Made by a program: the position numbers and the translations under genes. A stretch of DNA of 64,000 nucleotides, from positions 1 to 64,000 of the IMG/VR virus record IMGVR_UViG_3300043419_000665. The stretch is one strand, 5' to 3'. Under the pieces are notes generated by a model. That model was given only the letters and a program-made list of their open reading frames with translations. It had not been told where the DNA came from and searched no databases. This DNA comes from a virus. Shown piece by piece: positions 15,934 through 25,799 of this stretch. Each line of letters opens with the position of its first letter. Positions within the stretch are counted from its first letter, which is position 1.

Positions 15934-17154
15934 CTACTTATCTTCATAGTCTTTATATCTGTAGTATCCCTTGTCAAAATCGACCTGCACAAGGAAATCT
16001 CCCATAAATCCATTACGGTTCTTTCTAAATGCACACTCAATGATGTCGCTATTAGAGGCTCTTCCCAAAGCAATAACCCAGTCAGCATCATAGGCAATTT
16101 GTCTTGACCAAGCAGTCTGTCCAAGTGTTGGTACTCCGCTTAGGTCATTAACATCATCTGGTGTAGCAGATGAGATAGCAATAATAGGAACTTCTTCACC
16201 AATAGCCATAAGTTTAAGTTCTCGTGAAAGGTTCTTCATTCTTACCGTTTCATTATCTGACTTCTGATTAGGAGCCATCAACTGTAGGTAGTCTACAATT
16301 ACAAAGTCTGGCTTATACTGATCAATCTTTCCACGAAGGACAGATGGGTTGATTTCTCCACCTTGATCATTTGAGATGATGTGAAACTCTGGCTTGCCCT
16401 TTAGATGTCTTTCATGCCATGCCTTAAGTGTGTCTAACTCAACATCTCCGTTAGATAGTTTTCTATGTGACCAAAGACCTTCTCCCATAATTGTGAATAC
16501 ACGATTACGAACTTCTGTTTCAGACATCTCAAGCGAGATTACGAGTGGTGTCTTTCCCTGCTTCCAAGCCTGTACAGCGAAGTATAGAGCCATCCATGAC
16601 TTTCCTATACCTGGATATGCTAAGAAAACTCCTAACTGCCCTGGCATAATTCCAGATGGAAGATAGTTATCAAACCCTGGAAGATTAGTTTTAATGCCAA
16701 CATGTCCTGCTGCTTGCTGAATCTTTAAGTTTTCAAAGTATGCAATTGCAGATTCAAGGTCTGTAACATCGATGTCTCGGATTGCAGAAGTGTTTTTCTT
16801 TAACTCTGATGTTTGTGTAATTAAATCATTTAATGCAACATTGCCCTGATTATTCTGAACATTGGTTGCTGCTGATCTTAGAATATCTTTAAGGCTATCA
16901 TTTAGATATTCTCCCTGTAACTCTTCAAGGTGATGCTTTGTTGCACCGACATTATCTATTGGAGAAAAATCTCTAAACTTTTCTGTTACAAGTTCTGCAG
17001 GAGGAAGAGACTTATTATTTTCAAAGTAAAGCCTAATGAAGTTCCAGATATCTCCGTGTGTTCTAAGAAGGTTATCTACATTTGCCTGTAAAAGAACATG
17101 GATCTGCTTATCCTGAAGAACTGCAGTAATTAGTTTGGACTCTGTATTATTCAC
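15934..17154 (-). CDS. Replicative DnaB-type helicase
   Basis: The protein has 406 residues. The N-terminal 140 residues are helical (primase-interaction region), and then a RecA-type motor domain follows. GQLGVFLAYPGIGKSWMALY carries Walker A (about 170-188), PLVISLEMSETEVRNRV is the typical DnaB H1a region, FVIVDYLQLMAP is Walker B (about 286-297), and the arginine-bearing end is FRKNRNGFMGDF. It would unwind the fork ahead of the DnaE polymerase. The start is a GTG at 17154, 8 bases inside the preceding gene. Confidence 0.9.
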   Translation of the reverse strand: MNNTESKLITAVLQDKQIHVLLQANVDNLLRTHGDIWNFIRLYFENNKSLPPAELVTEKFRDFSPIDNVGATKHHLEELQGEYLNDSLKDILRSAATNVQNNQGNVALNDLITQTSELKKNTSAIRDIDVTDLESAIAYFENLKIQQAAGHVGIKTNLPGFDNYLPSGIMPGQLGVFLAYPGIGKSWMALYFAVQAWKQGKTPLVISLEMSETEVRNRVFTIMGEGLWSHRKLSNGDVELDTLKAWHERHLKGKPEFHIISNDQGGEINPSVLRGKIDQYKPDFVIVDYLQLMAPNQKSDNETVRMKNLSRELKLMAIGEEVPIIAISSATPDDVNDLSGVPTLGQTAWSRQIAYDADWVIALGRASNSDIIECAFRKNRNGFMGDFLVQVDFDKGYYRYKDYEDK

Positions 17155-17455
17155 TTAGCCACTCCTTAGCCATTCTTCTACGCTCTGCTCTCTCTTCGTC
17201 GTCTCTTTTTTTATCTTTTTGTGCCTGCAATATTTTTTCTGCGTTGTATGCAAAGTAGTTCCATGATGGATTCTCTGAAACCTTAAAGTAATACTCAAGT
17301 ATATCGTAACAGCCAGATAGTCCGTATGACTCTACAAGGCCATCAGAGGCCCACTGCTCTACGTTTAGATTCAGAGATGGCTTTGATTCGTACCTTGCGG
17401 TATGATACTTACTGTATCTTGAAAGCAAAGCCATACGGTCTTTGCGTTCAGCCAT
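17147..17455 (-). CDS. Small helical protein of unknown function next to helicase
   Basis: The protein has 102 residues. A central region (GLSGCYDILEYYFKVSENPSWNYFAYNAEKIL) is helical with many Tyr, and the end is a highly charged helix (KKRDDEERAERRRMAKEWL). No family was recognised. It overlaps the upstream gene by one codon position (TAATG) and the helicase gene by 8 bases. Helicase loaders often sit here, but no sequence motif supports that role. Confidence 0.6.
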   Translation of the reverse strand: MAERKDRMALLSRYSKYHTARYESKPSLNLNVEQWASDGLVESYGLSGCYDILEYYFKVSENPSWNYFAYNAEKILQAQKDKKRDDEERAERRRMAKEWLSE

Positions 17456-17712
17456 TACTCGTTGATTTCAGACTTTGCTTCGTTAATCTTTTCAGTTAAC
17501 TTGTCTTCAACAAACTTATAGACTCGCTCAAATGCTTGGTCTGGGCTTTCACCATTCCGTCTTGAGTCAACAACTCCAAGGTCAAGTCTTAGTGATTGAA
17601 AATTGCCAAGGTTAAGTGTATATCCTAATGTAACAGATATCTTTGTGTCTTCGTTTTCCATTTCATACCTTTCGTTAAATAGATTCAGACCAGATTGGAA
17701 TGAATCGACCAT
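17455..17712 (-). CDS. Small phage protein of unknown function
   Basis: From the ATG at 17712 the protein has 85 residues: an acidic beta-type core (KISVTLGYTLNLGNFQSLRLDLGVVD) and an amphipathic C-terminal helix. An in-frame ATG ten codons earlier contains TGGTATACT, the extended -10 motif of this genome, so those bases are more likely promoter than coding. The product is probably a small soluble protein of the replication operon. No known motif is visible. Confidence 0.58.
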   Translation of the reverse strand: MVDSFQSGLNLFNERYEMENEDTKISVTLGYTLNLGNFQSLRLDLGVVDSRRNGESPDQAFERVYKFVEDKLTEKINEAKSEINE

Positions 17713-18217
17713 CTTCAGTTCTCGTATATGTAAGTATACCATCGCCCATTCTTCGTGTCAACTCTTGTTTGCTGGGCGTAATATCATTTGTAATTAAATT
17801 ATCTTTTCTTGGTCTACCAATATGGTACGTAGCAAGTATATCACGAATCTCTCTTACTTGCGATTCTGAGTAATATGATCTTACTTGGAAGCCTCTTGCT
17901 CCACCTTTTTGAGATCCCATTGGGAAAGGAATAACTCCTCGTCTCATTAGTGATGGCATATATTTTTTATGACGATTAACTAAATCAGCAGTCTCTCTAA
18001 CCGTGTATGCTCTTTCACGTTTCTTTTTAAAATCAGAAATTAAACAACTTTCAATTTGATCTTTAGTGATATTATAAACAGACATAATTCCATTAGACTT
18101 ATTGAGATGATGTATTCTTACTAAGTCTCCATTTAAGAACCAAACCTTTTTATTCCCTGGAATTACAGGGAGGACATTGTAGCCTTCGCTCTCAATACTT
18201 CCCTTTTTAACAGCCAT
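17675..18217 (-). CDS. MerR/excisionase-type helix-turn-helix protein
   Basis: The protein has 180 residues. After a basic N-terminal domain (KVWFLNGDLVRIHHLNK, then DFKKKRERA), the segment AYTVRETADLVNRHKKYMPSLMRRGVIPFP is the helix-turn-helix of MerR-like and excisionase-like proteins, with the wing GFQVRSYYSESQVREIRDIL after it. The ATG follows GGAGGGG. It is the first regulatory-looking gene of the replication module and could control it. Nothing suggests it is an excisionase, since no integrase is present. Confidence 0.7.
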   Translation of the reverse strand: MAVKKGSIESEGYNVLPVIPGNKKVWFLNGDLVRIHHLNKSNGIMSVYNITKDQIESCLISDFKKKRERAYTVRETADLVNRHKKYMPSLMRRGVIPFPMGSQKGGARGFQVRSYYSESQVREIRDILATYHIGRPRKDNLITNDITPSKQELTRRMGDGILTYTRTEDGRFIPIWSESI

Positions 18218-18354
18218 GACCCCTCCGTAGAACTTTCTGGTGGGTTATAAAAGTTTCGTGATCCACAAGACATGCAGTATGTTTCAAGGTGGCCGACTGT
18301 GCTGTATTGTCTATCAAGAAACATTCTCCCTTTGCATTTTATACACGTTAGCAT
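18163..18354 (-). CDS. Zinc-ribbon protein (63 aa)
   Basis: CIKCKGRMFLDRQYS and ETYCMSCGSRNFY give two Cys-x2-Cys pairs about 23 residues apart, a typical zinc ribbon. Its ATG overlaps the stop of the tail gene before it (TAATG) and its end overlaps the MerR-type gene by 55 bases. The function is unknown; nucleic acid binding is probable. Confidence 0.65.
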   Translation of the reverse strand: MLTCIKCKGRMFLDRQYSTVGHLETYCMSCGSRNFYNPPESSTEGSWLLKREVLRAKATMSSL

Positions 18355-18797
18355 TAGTTTGGTACGCCAATGATAATAAGATTAACATCAACAGACACAT
18401 CTCCAGAGGTGTTAAATCTAACGACCCCTTCAAGACCTGAAGTTGTTACGCTCTTAAGAACAACCGTTACATTTTTACCAGCAACTGTGTTTCCAGTATT
18501 AATTGGTGTGGCTGTTGCAATTGGGGAGTACTTAAACTCTCCTGGGAAAGAATATGTAAAGGATTTTTCCTCACCTGCTGTTATAGTCCCGCTATTAACA
18601 ACACGAACATATCCACCAATTACTCTTGCCTCTGTTGCTTTAATGTTTTGCTTACCAGCGTTAGGAGTGTCTATAGAAGTATACTTATAGGTTGATGGAG
18701 ATATTGCTGTTGACAATTCATTGACTGCCTGGGCCAACTGAGAAATATAAGTAACATCTAAAGGTTGTCCTCTTTCGGGTAAAGGTATTTTTGCCAT
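18354..18797 (-). CDS. Probable minor tail or virion protein
   Basis: The protein has 147 residues. It has a short helical start (LPERGQPLDVTYISQLAQAV), then a beta-rich body with strands such as YVRVVNSGTITAGEEKSFTY and NVTVVLKSVTTSGLEGVVRF. No signal peptide is present. This matches small receptor-binding or fibre-tip proteins in tail modules. It is the last gene of the tail block in the direction of transcription and has its own extended -10 promoter. Confidence 0.6.
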   Translation of the reverse strand: MAKIPLPERGQPLDVTYISQLAQAVNELSTAISPSTYKYTSIDTPNAGKQNIKATEARVIGGYVRVVNSGTITAGEEKSFTYSFPGEFKYSPIATATPINTGNTVAGKNVTVVLKSVTTSGLEGVVRFNTSGDVSVDVNLIIIGVPN

Positions 18798-18806
18798 GGT
18801 TATATA

Positions 18807-18815
18807 ATTATACCA
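18807..18815 (-). promoter_or_regulatory. Extended -10 promoter TGGTATAAT, leaderless candidate
   Basis: The minus strand reads TGGTATAAT and the -10 ends 9 bases before the ATG at 18797. No ribosome binding site fits between them. Confidence 0.55.
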
Positions 18816-19247
18816 CTAAACCGCTATTGGCGATGAGGTAAATAATGCAGCCCCAGAGAAATATTGCTTAGGATATGTTGGAAGTTGCACAGCAACACGC
18901 AGAGTTGAGACTGAATCTGCAATCAAGGTTGAAAACTGGGTTGATGATGAACTTGATATGTATGCCCAATCAGCACTATCTAATTTAAAATAAATATCAT
19001 ATTGCTTAATTGCTGAGCCTGTAGGCTGCTTCCAAACCATATTTACTACATTTGCAGTTACCGTTACAGAACATTCTAATTGCTCTGGAGATGGATTTGA
19101 TACATAATAATATGGCGACCAATGAGAGGATCTGTTCTTGTCTTCTGAGATTATTCTATATCTTACAGAGTGCTTCTGTGTGGTTCCATTAAATGCTGGA
19201 AGATCTTCCTTTTTGATAACTACCTTTTTTATTTGTGAGTCTGCCAC
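18816..19247 (-). CDS. Fibronectin type III-like small tail protein
   Basis: The protein has 143 residues. A block of about 80 residues has the Fn3 look: ECSVTVTANVVNMVWKQPTG, then IKQYDIYFKLDSADWAYISS, then TLRVAVQLPTYP. It opens with a basic segment (KKVVIKKEDLPAF). Phage Fn3 domains mostly occur on tail proteins and bind cell-surface sugars weakly. The GTG start overlaps the stop of the preceding gene. A surface-exposed minor tail protein is the likely role. Confidence 0.6.
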   Translation of the reverse strand: MADSQIKKVVIKKEDLPAFNGTTQKHSVRYRIISEDKNRSSHWSPYYYVSNPSPEQLECSVTVTANVVNMVWKQPTGSAIKQYDIYFKLDSADWAYISSSSSTQFSTLIADSVSTLRVAVQLPTYPKQYFSGAALFTSSPIAV

Positions 19248-20365
19248 TATAGAACATCCATCCCAAACCTAAACTCAATATGATTAGTTGTATTAGCAGT
19301 CTTAGTAATCGTCTCTGCATTTTTATTTTTAATGACTGAGTATCCTGTTAAACCATAGACTGGGTTTGAAGATGTAGTATTTTCTAATCGCAACGCATCT
19401 AAGCATACGTAGTAATCATTTGATACTGCGCCATTCTTAATTACTGCAACATAAAACTTTACAACATCAACTACGCTCCAAGTAAAACCATTGCTCTTGT
19501 ATAAATCTTGGAATGACTTCTGTGAAACAAAATATCTGTTAGTTGCAAAATCTATACCAGCATCAGACTCTTTAACTACTGTCTCAAACCTTGCCCATTC
19601 TCCAGTTCCATGAACATCAGACTCTGCAAACTCTATCATTATTCTAACCTCATCTGGCTGAACATTTGATTCTCCGTCTTTGTTGACTACAGAAAATGCA
19701 AGTCTGAGATCATCTGTTGGTGCATTCTTATTAAAGTCAAGTGCTGCGCCAGTAAGGTGTATATGCTTTGAGGCAGGTGGAACAACTAAATGGCCACCAG
19801 ATACAGAAAGATTTGTCATATCTCCTCTTATAACCATAATGTTATTTAAGAATCTGCATCTTTCATACCTGTTCACACGTTCTTGGTTTGTAAAAATCTT
19901 GTTGTTTGCATTTGTTTGAAACACTTGATCCGTAATATTGATAATGTTGTCGTCTGAATCTAACGGTGTATAGTATACGGGAATCGCTGTTGCTGTTGTT
20001 GTTCCATGGTATTCCCAGTTTTCATTTGAAGTAAATGAATAAATGTTCTTGCTATCATATGCTCCTGCTGTTGGATTTGATCCCGCAGACCAAACACCAA
20101 CCTCTGTAATCTCATATCTTTCTGCCGTAGGAAGTTCTGCAGTAAAGACTATCTTTGACTGTCCGCCCTCTGTAACATAGCCACGAGATGTAATTGGCAC
20201 ACGAAACATTTCAAAATCTAATGCTTGTTTGCCTGAGTAGTCTCCAAGAGTTGCGTCTGTGTTTAGTGGCTTTGCTCCACAGCCTATGGCAATATATGAA
20301 GCATATGCAGGTGCTTGACCTACAAGATACTTTGCCAGAATGTTCTTACCTGTATTAGTTATCAT
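19247..20365 (-). CDS. Minor tail protein, probable receptor-binding component
   Basis: The protein has 372 residues. The N-terminus (MITNTGKNILAKYLVGQAPA, followed by YIAIGCGAKPL) is the hallmark of phage tail-fibre adaptor proteins that begin with a short attachment domain. The remainder is beta-rich and ends with EFRFGMDVL. Position between tail-tip hub and Fn3 gene supports a tail-tip role. The ATG at 20365 is preceded by a GGGGCGG segment. Confidence 0.65.
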   Translation of the reverse strand: MITNTGKNILAKYLVGQAPAYASYIAIGCGAKPLNTDATLGDYSGKQALDFEMFRVPITSRGYVTEGGQSKIVFTAELPTAERYEITEVGVWSAGSNPTAGAYDSKNIYSFTSNENWEYHGTTTATAIPVYYTPLDSDDNIINITDQVFQTNANNKIFTNQERVNRYERCRFLNNIMVIRGDMTNLSVSGGHLVVPPASKHIHLTGAALDFNKNAPTDDLRLAFSVVNKDGESNVQPDEVRIMIEFAESDVHGTGEWARFETVVKESDAGIDFATNRYFVSQKSFQDLYKSNGFTWSVVDVVKFYVAVIKNGAVSNDYYVCLDALRLENTTSSNPVYGLTGYSVIKNKNAETITKTANTTNHIEFRFGMDVL

Positions 20366-20368
20366 TTT

Positions 20369-20863
20369 TTATACCGCCCCATATATTGTACCATTAAGTA
20401 TCTCACCGTTGTTTACTATTTGAACCTCTATTTGCTCATCTGAATCAAGGTTAGTTACATTGATTACCAAGTCACCTGTTGCTTGATCTATATAGACTAT
20501 CTGTCCAGCAGGTCCTGAGCCTACTGATGGTATCTTGTTCTCAAGTCTAATTGGAAAGTTCTTAAAATAAGTATCTGCTGTGTTCTCAAGTTTAATTATA
20601 TTGTTAGGGTTGTATTCTAAGTAAAGGCTTTGCAGGTTTTTAATTGGGCTATACAAAACATCCTGTCCATTAATGATGTCATTTCTTGATATGTTAATTA
20701 ATTCTTGGCCTCCTATATTTTCAAATATAAGATCTGACATAATATCAATTTCAAGTGGTGGGTTGCTAAGAGCAATCAAGGAAGGAGTTGCAACCTTAAC
20801 CGCTGGATTAACTACTGGCTTTGCCTGGGACGCTGGTTGATTTGCTACTGAATCAGTTGCCAT
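20369..20863 (-). CDS. Small tail protein of unknown function
   Basis: The protein has 164 residues. A disordered Ala/Gln/Pro/Val-rich start (residues 1-35) is followed by a compact acidic region (LIFENIGGQELINISRNDII, then VLYSPIKNLQSLYLEYNP) and a C-terminal beta region. No motif was recognised. The TAATG overlap with the tail-tip hub gene indicates co-translation, so it is probably a tail-tip protein. Confidence 0.6.
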   Translation of the reverse strand: MATDSVANQPASQAKPVVNPAVKVATPSLIALSNPPLEIDIMSDLIFENIGGQELINISRNDIINGQDVLYSPIKNLQSLYLEYNPNNIIKLENTADTYFKNFPIRLENKIPSVGSGPAGQIVYIDQATGDLVINVTNLDSDEQIEVQIVNNGEILNGTIYGAV

Positions 20864-23800
20864 TAAACTACCTCACTTAAAAATAATGTCATTTCTGGAC
20901 CATCTTTTTCTTTAGAATATTCTATATTATATACCACAAACCTTGCGTCTTTAGATCCGATCTTATCTATTTGATTTTCAACGTAGTCAACAGATACAAT
21001 GTCTCCAAGTTGAATCATTGGGTTTGCAAAAACCTTAACGCCTATAGACTTTCTTGGCTTCATTATTTTTTTAATTACCCAAGCCAAAAGGTTTTCTGCG
21101 TCATCGTGTGACTGAATATATGGAGCCTCTAATGAAAAATCCTTTTTGCCATAAGTCATGCGACTTAATTTTATGTCCTCATAATCTTTTGCAATTTTAT
21201 TAGGATATGATACTAGCGAATTACCAACAAACTGTGGGTCTGCTAAATTGCTATTCTTTGAAAAGTATTCGTCAACAGTAAGATCGTTGTTTGATTGCTG
21301 AGTAAATGTAATGCCTTGAATTCTTAGATAGTTTCCGCTTGTCTCATCAAGGCTGAGTGCTGTGTCTGTAGAATTAAATATTAAAAATTCTGCTCCATAT
21401 GCCCCTGCTCTAAATCCTGAAATAGCATAACCCTTTAATCTATTAAATGTTGGAGATAACTTTGCATACAAAGCAGGATATGCCTTGTCATATTTAAAAT
21501 TAAATGATGCTGCTTCTCTCATTATTGTTCCAAACTCTTCAAAGTACATGCTAAACTTTGGAGGCTCAGCAGAACTAATACCAGTAAGATAGGTTGATTG
21601 AACTGCACCTGACATGGCGTATTTCATAAATGAATCGTTTGCATTTATTTCAGAATCTCCAAATGCTGAACTAATCGGTGCATCAATTTGAAACGCTGTA
21701 TTTTGTGAATAGTTGTTTGCCAATGCATAGATATTTTCAAACATAACTCTTGAAGATCCACGAACAAACAATGACATATTGTTATATATTGGAAGCGGGT
21801 CAGTGTCATCTATTGTAGCGATTAGGTTATTGTTTAGATACAGAAAGAACCTTCTGCGTGAGCCTATCTCTTGATACTCAACTGCTAAGTCATATACTGT
21901 TGGGTTTTCTTCTGCAGCCATTCTGTACTGTCCCGTGAATTTTCCATCGTCTACAATTATGTTTGTAAGTCCTTCATACAGTTTTACTGGCACTGCAGAT
22001 GTAGTTGCTGTTCCAGTAGTAGCAGCCTTTAGTTTATAGAATATAACATTATGAACATTGTCTTGCTCAGAATTATTAAGGTTGTTTGCTCCCAGCGCAA
22101 TGATTTCAAAATAGTATCCGTTGTTTGTTTCTGGGTTTATCATAACACCAAGACCACCTGAGCCACCAACAATGCTTATGTTCTTGTCTGGAGTAGTTCC
22201 TGGAACAGTGTAGTAAGTAGATCCACCTACTGGTGTCTGACCACGATTAATATCATTTTCAATTTTACCAACAATTCTCATTCTAGTTCCAAAGTGCTTA
22301 TACTTATTTGCTAATGGCTTATACACATATGATATAAAATCAATTGGTGACTCTGTTGTTGTAAACCCTGGACCATTCATAATCAAAGCAGAAGACTGGA
22401 CTGTTCCAGTTTGTGTTGAAAGCATTGCATTAATACTTGTCTCTGCAATATACTTTGATGAAAGAAAGTTTTTAATAATACCGTTTCTTGTTGTTTTCTG
22501 TGCAAGAGTGTTGCTTAGGCCTGCTGCAAAAACCCTTGTGTCTGGCAATGTTTGATCTGATTTAAATAAATACTTTGACTCCATTGTGCATCCACGAACA
22601 TTTGCGTTATCTGACCAGTATGGATTTAGACCAGCAGTATGCAATGTTACTGGAGTTCCAAACTGTCCTCTTCCATGCTTTGCAACAGGACCATTTTTTA
22701 ATTTTATAATTCCAGAAACTTCTTCATAGTTTGGCTCAGCGTATATTCTTACTAAGCCCGTTGGATAAATCTTTCCGTTAAAAGGAAGAGATGAAAAGTA
22801 CTTATCATATTCCTGAACATTGTTAATCCAAACATCTCCATTACCAGAAATATTATATTGAACAGCATCATACTTTATAATCTCTCCATTAGAATAAAAG
22901 TATCCATTGTATCTTGTTATCCAGTAAACGCCCTCTCCTAAATCCATAACATTATTAACAACTACGTTATTAGAAACATTTGGAACTGTGGCAGAAAGAT
23001 TAGAATTTAATGGTATTGCGCTTAGCATGTATGTAGACTGGTTTCCAATCTCTCCATTAGTAGACTTGGTATTTTCTGTACCTGCAACTTCCCATAAAAG
23101 AACTGGTTTATAAATCCAAGTCTTTTCATTATCAATTAGGTTTGCCTGCTTTATGCTTCCAATAGATCTTTGAATATGTCTTGTTGTATAAACAATCTTT
23201 CCATCATTGTAAACATCGTTGTCCTCAGATGTTACCTCTAAAATATTTGCAAGTTTTGTTTTTGTTCTTTCGTTTTTAACTACTCCAGAATCTTGTGAAT
23301 CAGAAGATCCGTAAAGAACTATGTCTGTTGGTCTTTGCGCTAATGATGGCATTATATAGTTTTTACTCATCATTACAAAATTATTGTACTCGTCAAAAAA
23401 CATGGCTGTTTGTGTTGAGATTGCTATATCTTCTAATATCTCAGCAACAGTCTTTTCTGGTGGTATAAAGAAATATGGAATAATTGTTTCTGATTCTCCG
23501 TCTACCCTTTTAAATACATAGTTTGAAAATCCTATAGAGTCTAAAAGAAGTGAAACGGCTGCGCTAACAGATGTGTTTGTTGAAAGAATTTCTGGGGCAG
23601 TTTGAGATTCAAAGTAGAAATATAAATCTCTTAGTTCAATAGATACCTGCTTTGAATCATTTGATGTTTTTGGAAATCCATCTGAGTACATGGTTTTGAT
23701 TGGAACGTAGTAGTCAACGCCTGCAACATCCACAATTATCTCGTAAAGTTTTACCTGTATATTTTTTGATACATACTTTCCAATAATACTGTTTGTGTTG

Positions 23801-25143
23801 TTTGCATTAAAGGCATCGTCAAAATCAAAGAGTTCAAGTTTACCAGTAGATGCAAGTAGTTGTCCAACAGGAAGTCCACTTGCACCAAGGTCTGATGCGC
23901 TTTTGTTAACTGAAAAACTCAATACCCTATCTGAAATATCTGCTGATAGTCTAGAAGACATTTCAATTAAATCAAATGTTGAGTCAAACTTATTCATGCT
24001 TTCAACCACGATTCTAATTCCAGAAATATATTCAAACTCTTTATATTTTTTAGCAGTACCAGAGTTGTAGTATTTTGGAGATGTTAAATCAGTTACAAAG
24101 TTTGTTAGACTGTCTACAGAACTTTCTTCAAGTTTCCAACCATATGTTGGAGTAAAAGTTTTCCATTCAGAATCGTACCAGATATAATACGTACCAAGTT
24201 CCCCATCATTTTGTATTACTAAAAATGAATGTCCTTCTTCTGCAGTATCTGGTCTAAGAGTTACAGAAGGTAGTTCTCCTTTAAAAATAAATATATCTGA
24301 ATATAACTTAGGAACTATGAGGCCATAGGAAAGTTCAACATATCCGTCAGACTTGATGATGTCTGTTCCATCTTTTCTTTTATCTTTGTCTGTAAACGAT
24401 ACAGCATCTACCCAGTTGTTATTCTTTAAAACCTGAATCTTCCATCTATCTGGAGTTGTTTTATTTGTATCACCAAAGTATGGATCTAAAAATGTATCTG
24501 CTGAGTTTGAAAATGTTCCATAATCAAGTTCTCCAACATTAGTTTGCATCTTTACAATAACTCTATTTGCTGGCACTTGCTGCTTGTACACAACAAATGG
24601 GGCAGTGTCTTCTATTCTGTGTCTTCCATTTATAGTCTTATTTGCAACACCATACTCAATTTTATTTTCAGTTCTAAAAGATGTCCAGTATTTAAATGGG
24701 TCATTCTTGTCTGGCATATAGTATCTTGGTCTTTTTGCCATATTAATATTTGGGTTGTGCAAGTATCTACCGTTTAAATATGTTGCTTTATTAATTCCAG
24801 ATCTTGGTCTTTGAGGTTTTAAACAATCTTCCAAAGAGTAAAGCATCTTTAACTTTTCTTTATAAGCAGTAAGAGTCGTTGGCTCTCCATTATCATCAAA
24901 GCCACCATCAATTTTTACATCTGCATCTGTTGCTCCAGTGTAATAGTTTCCAGCATCTGCTTGATCAAAGGTGTTTGGAATTCCTCTATATGGAGAATCT
25001 TGGCTGGTTGGTCTATATCTATAGTTTCCAACAGTAGAGATGTTTGATGGTATGTTCATGTTCCATTCAACTACAACTGCAGATTGTGTTTTTACAGAAG
25101 AACTTGTCTCTAAATGATTTTGTAATTCTTTACCCTGAAACAT
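20863..25143 (-). CDS. Large tail-tip hub / minor tail protein (1426 aa)
   Basis: The protein starts at the ATG at 25143 that overlaps the stop of the distal tail gene (TAATG) after GGAAGAGG; a longer frame lacks a better start. The middle part (about 470-620) reads like the hub region of siphovirus tail-associated proteins: SVSAAVSLLLDSIGF, then PPEKTVAEILEDIAISTQTA. A beta-rich region (about 950-1150) with a jelly-roll look includes VGGSGGLGVMINPETNNGYY and FFLYLNNNLIATI. The last part (about 1340-1426) returns to hub-like sequence (VKVFANPMIQLGDIVSVDYV), a layout common in actinophage minor tail proteins. It would close the tail tube and carry receptor-binding parts. Confidence 0.75.
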   Translation of the reverse strand: MFQGKELQNHLETSSSVKTQSAVVVEWNMNIPSNISTVGNYRYRPTSQDSPYRGIPNTFDQADAGNYYTGATDADVKIDGGFDDNGEPTTLTAYKEKLKMLYSLEDCLKPQRPRSGINKATYLNGRYLHNPNINMAKRPRYYMPDKNDPFKYWTSFRTENKIEYGVANKTINGRHRIEDTAPFVVYKQQVPANRVIVKMQTNVGELDYGTFSNSADTFLDPYFGDTNKTTPDRWKIQVLKNNNWVDAVSFTDKDKRKDGTDIIKSDGYVELSYGLIVPKLYSDIFIFKGELPSVTLRPDTAEEGHSFLVIQNDGELGTYYIWYDSEWKTFTPTYGWKLEESSVDSLTNFVTDLTSPKYYNSGTAKKYKEFEYISGIRIVVESMNKFDSTFDLIEMSSRLSADISDRVLSFSVNKSASDLGASGLPVGQLLASTGKLELFDFDDAFNANNTNSIIGKYVSKNIQVKLYEIIVDVAGVDYYVPIKTMYSDGFPKTSNDSKQVSIELRDLYFYFESQTAPEILSTNTSVSAAVSLLLDSIGFSNYVFKRVDGESETIIPYFFIPPEKTVAEILEDIAISTQTAMFFDEYNNFVMMSKNYIMPSLAQRPTDIVLYGSSDSQDSGVVKNERTKTKLANILEVTSEDNDVYNDGKIVYTTRHIQRSIGSIKQANLIDNEKTWIYKPVLLWEVAGTENTKSTNGEIGNQSTYMLSAIPLNSNLSATVPNVSNNVVVNNVMDLGEGVYWITRYNGYFYSNGEIIKYDAVQYNISGNGDVWINNVQEYDKYFSSLPFNGKIYPTGLVRIYAEPNYEEVSGIIKLKNGPVAKHGRGQFGTPVTLHTAGLNPYWSDNANVRGCTMESKYLFKSDQTLPDTRVFAAGLSNTLAQKTTRNGIIKNFLSSKYIAETSINAMLSTQTGTVQSSALIMNGPGFTTTESPIDFISYVYKPLANKYKHFGTRMRIVGKIENDINRGQTPVGGSTYYTVPGTTPDKNISIVGGSGGLGVMINPETNNGYYFEIIALGANNLNNSEQDNVHNVIFYKLKAATTGTATTSAVPVKLYEGLTNIIVDDGKFTGQYRMAAEENPTVYDLAVEYQEIGSRRRFFLYLNNNLIATIDDTDPLPIYNNMSLFVRGSSRVMFENIYALANNYSQNTAFQIDAPISSAFGDSEINANDSFMKYAMSGAVQSTYLTGISSAEPPKFSMYFEEFGTIMREAASFNFKYDKAYPALYAKLSPTFNRLKGYAISGFRAGAYGAEFLIFNSTDTALSLDETSGNYLRIQGITFTQQSNNDLTVDEYFSKNSNLADPQFVGNSLVSYPNKIAKDYEDIKLSRMTYGKKDFSLEAPYIQSHDDAENLLAWVIKKIMKPRKSIGVKVFANPMIQLGDIVSVDYVENQIDKIGSKDARFVVYNIEYSKEKDGPEMTLFLSEVV

Positions 25144-25799
25144 TACGCCTCTTCCAGTGTTAGGGCGACATTCCAAAAGTCAAAGTTAAGACCGCTTCTT
25201 TTTACAACAGAATACTTAAAGTCTGAGAAAAATACTTCTACAATCTCATTATACTTATTTATATTATTAAACCTGTTGTCTGCTTCAGTTAAATCTGTAT
25301 CTTCAAAGTTTGTGTACTTATCATAAGCCAAGTAAACCCAAAAAGATCCTTTATGGTTTTCATACCAGTCAAGCAGTTCTACTCCGCCTGCTCCACCATC
25401 TGTAGTAAATTCTAATGGCTTTGGTCTTGATGGTGATGATTCCATGTCTGCATTTCCACTGGTATTAAAGTCTGCCTTGGTGTCATATGCTCTTGATGGC
25501 AGCATATCCCAAGAAACAGATATGTTTAATTTATCTGCAATGTGGTATGACCTCATACGTCCATTGATCATTCTTTCACGTTTTTCAATTCTAACGGGAG
25601 TAAAGTCTATCTCTGATCTATTATCATCAGAGAGTATTAGAAAGTCTCTAGTATTGGCTGCAGAGCCTGCATATGCCCCTACCTCGTACCCGTCTGGGAC
25701 GTAAAAACCATTAACCTTTGTTCCAGGGTTGTCTGCAAATAGCATTGCTTGTGGTCTTGAATATTTTTTTCTTCCAGACATATATGTATTAGTTGCCAT
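25143..25799 (-). CDS. Distal tail protein (Dit-like)
   Basis: The protein has 218 residues and lies directly after the tape measure gene in the transcription order, the standard place of the distal tail protein. Features include SAANTRDFLILSDDNRSEID, the KLNISVSWDMLPSR strand and the terminal FDFWNVALTLEEA. It would form the ring joining tube and tail-tip. The ATG at 25799 is preceded by GGGGGA and overlaps the tape measure stop. Confidence 0.7.
   Translation of the reverse strand: MATNTYMSGRKKYSRPQAMLFADNPGTKVNGFYVPDGYEVGAYAGSAANTRDFLILSDDNRSEIDFTPVRIEKRERMINGRMRSYHIADKLNISVSWDMLPSRAYDTKADFNTSGNADMESSPSRPKPLEFTTDGGAGGVELLDWYENHKGSFWVYLAYDKYTNFEDTDLTEADNRFNNINKYNEIVEVFFSDFKYSVVKRSGLNFDFWNVALTLEEA

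Noticed and set aside
17675-18217. MerR-type protein as an excisionase of a prophage
   Set aside because: No integrase, attachment site or repressor was found; a regulator of the replication module is simpler.
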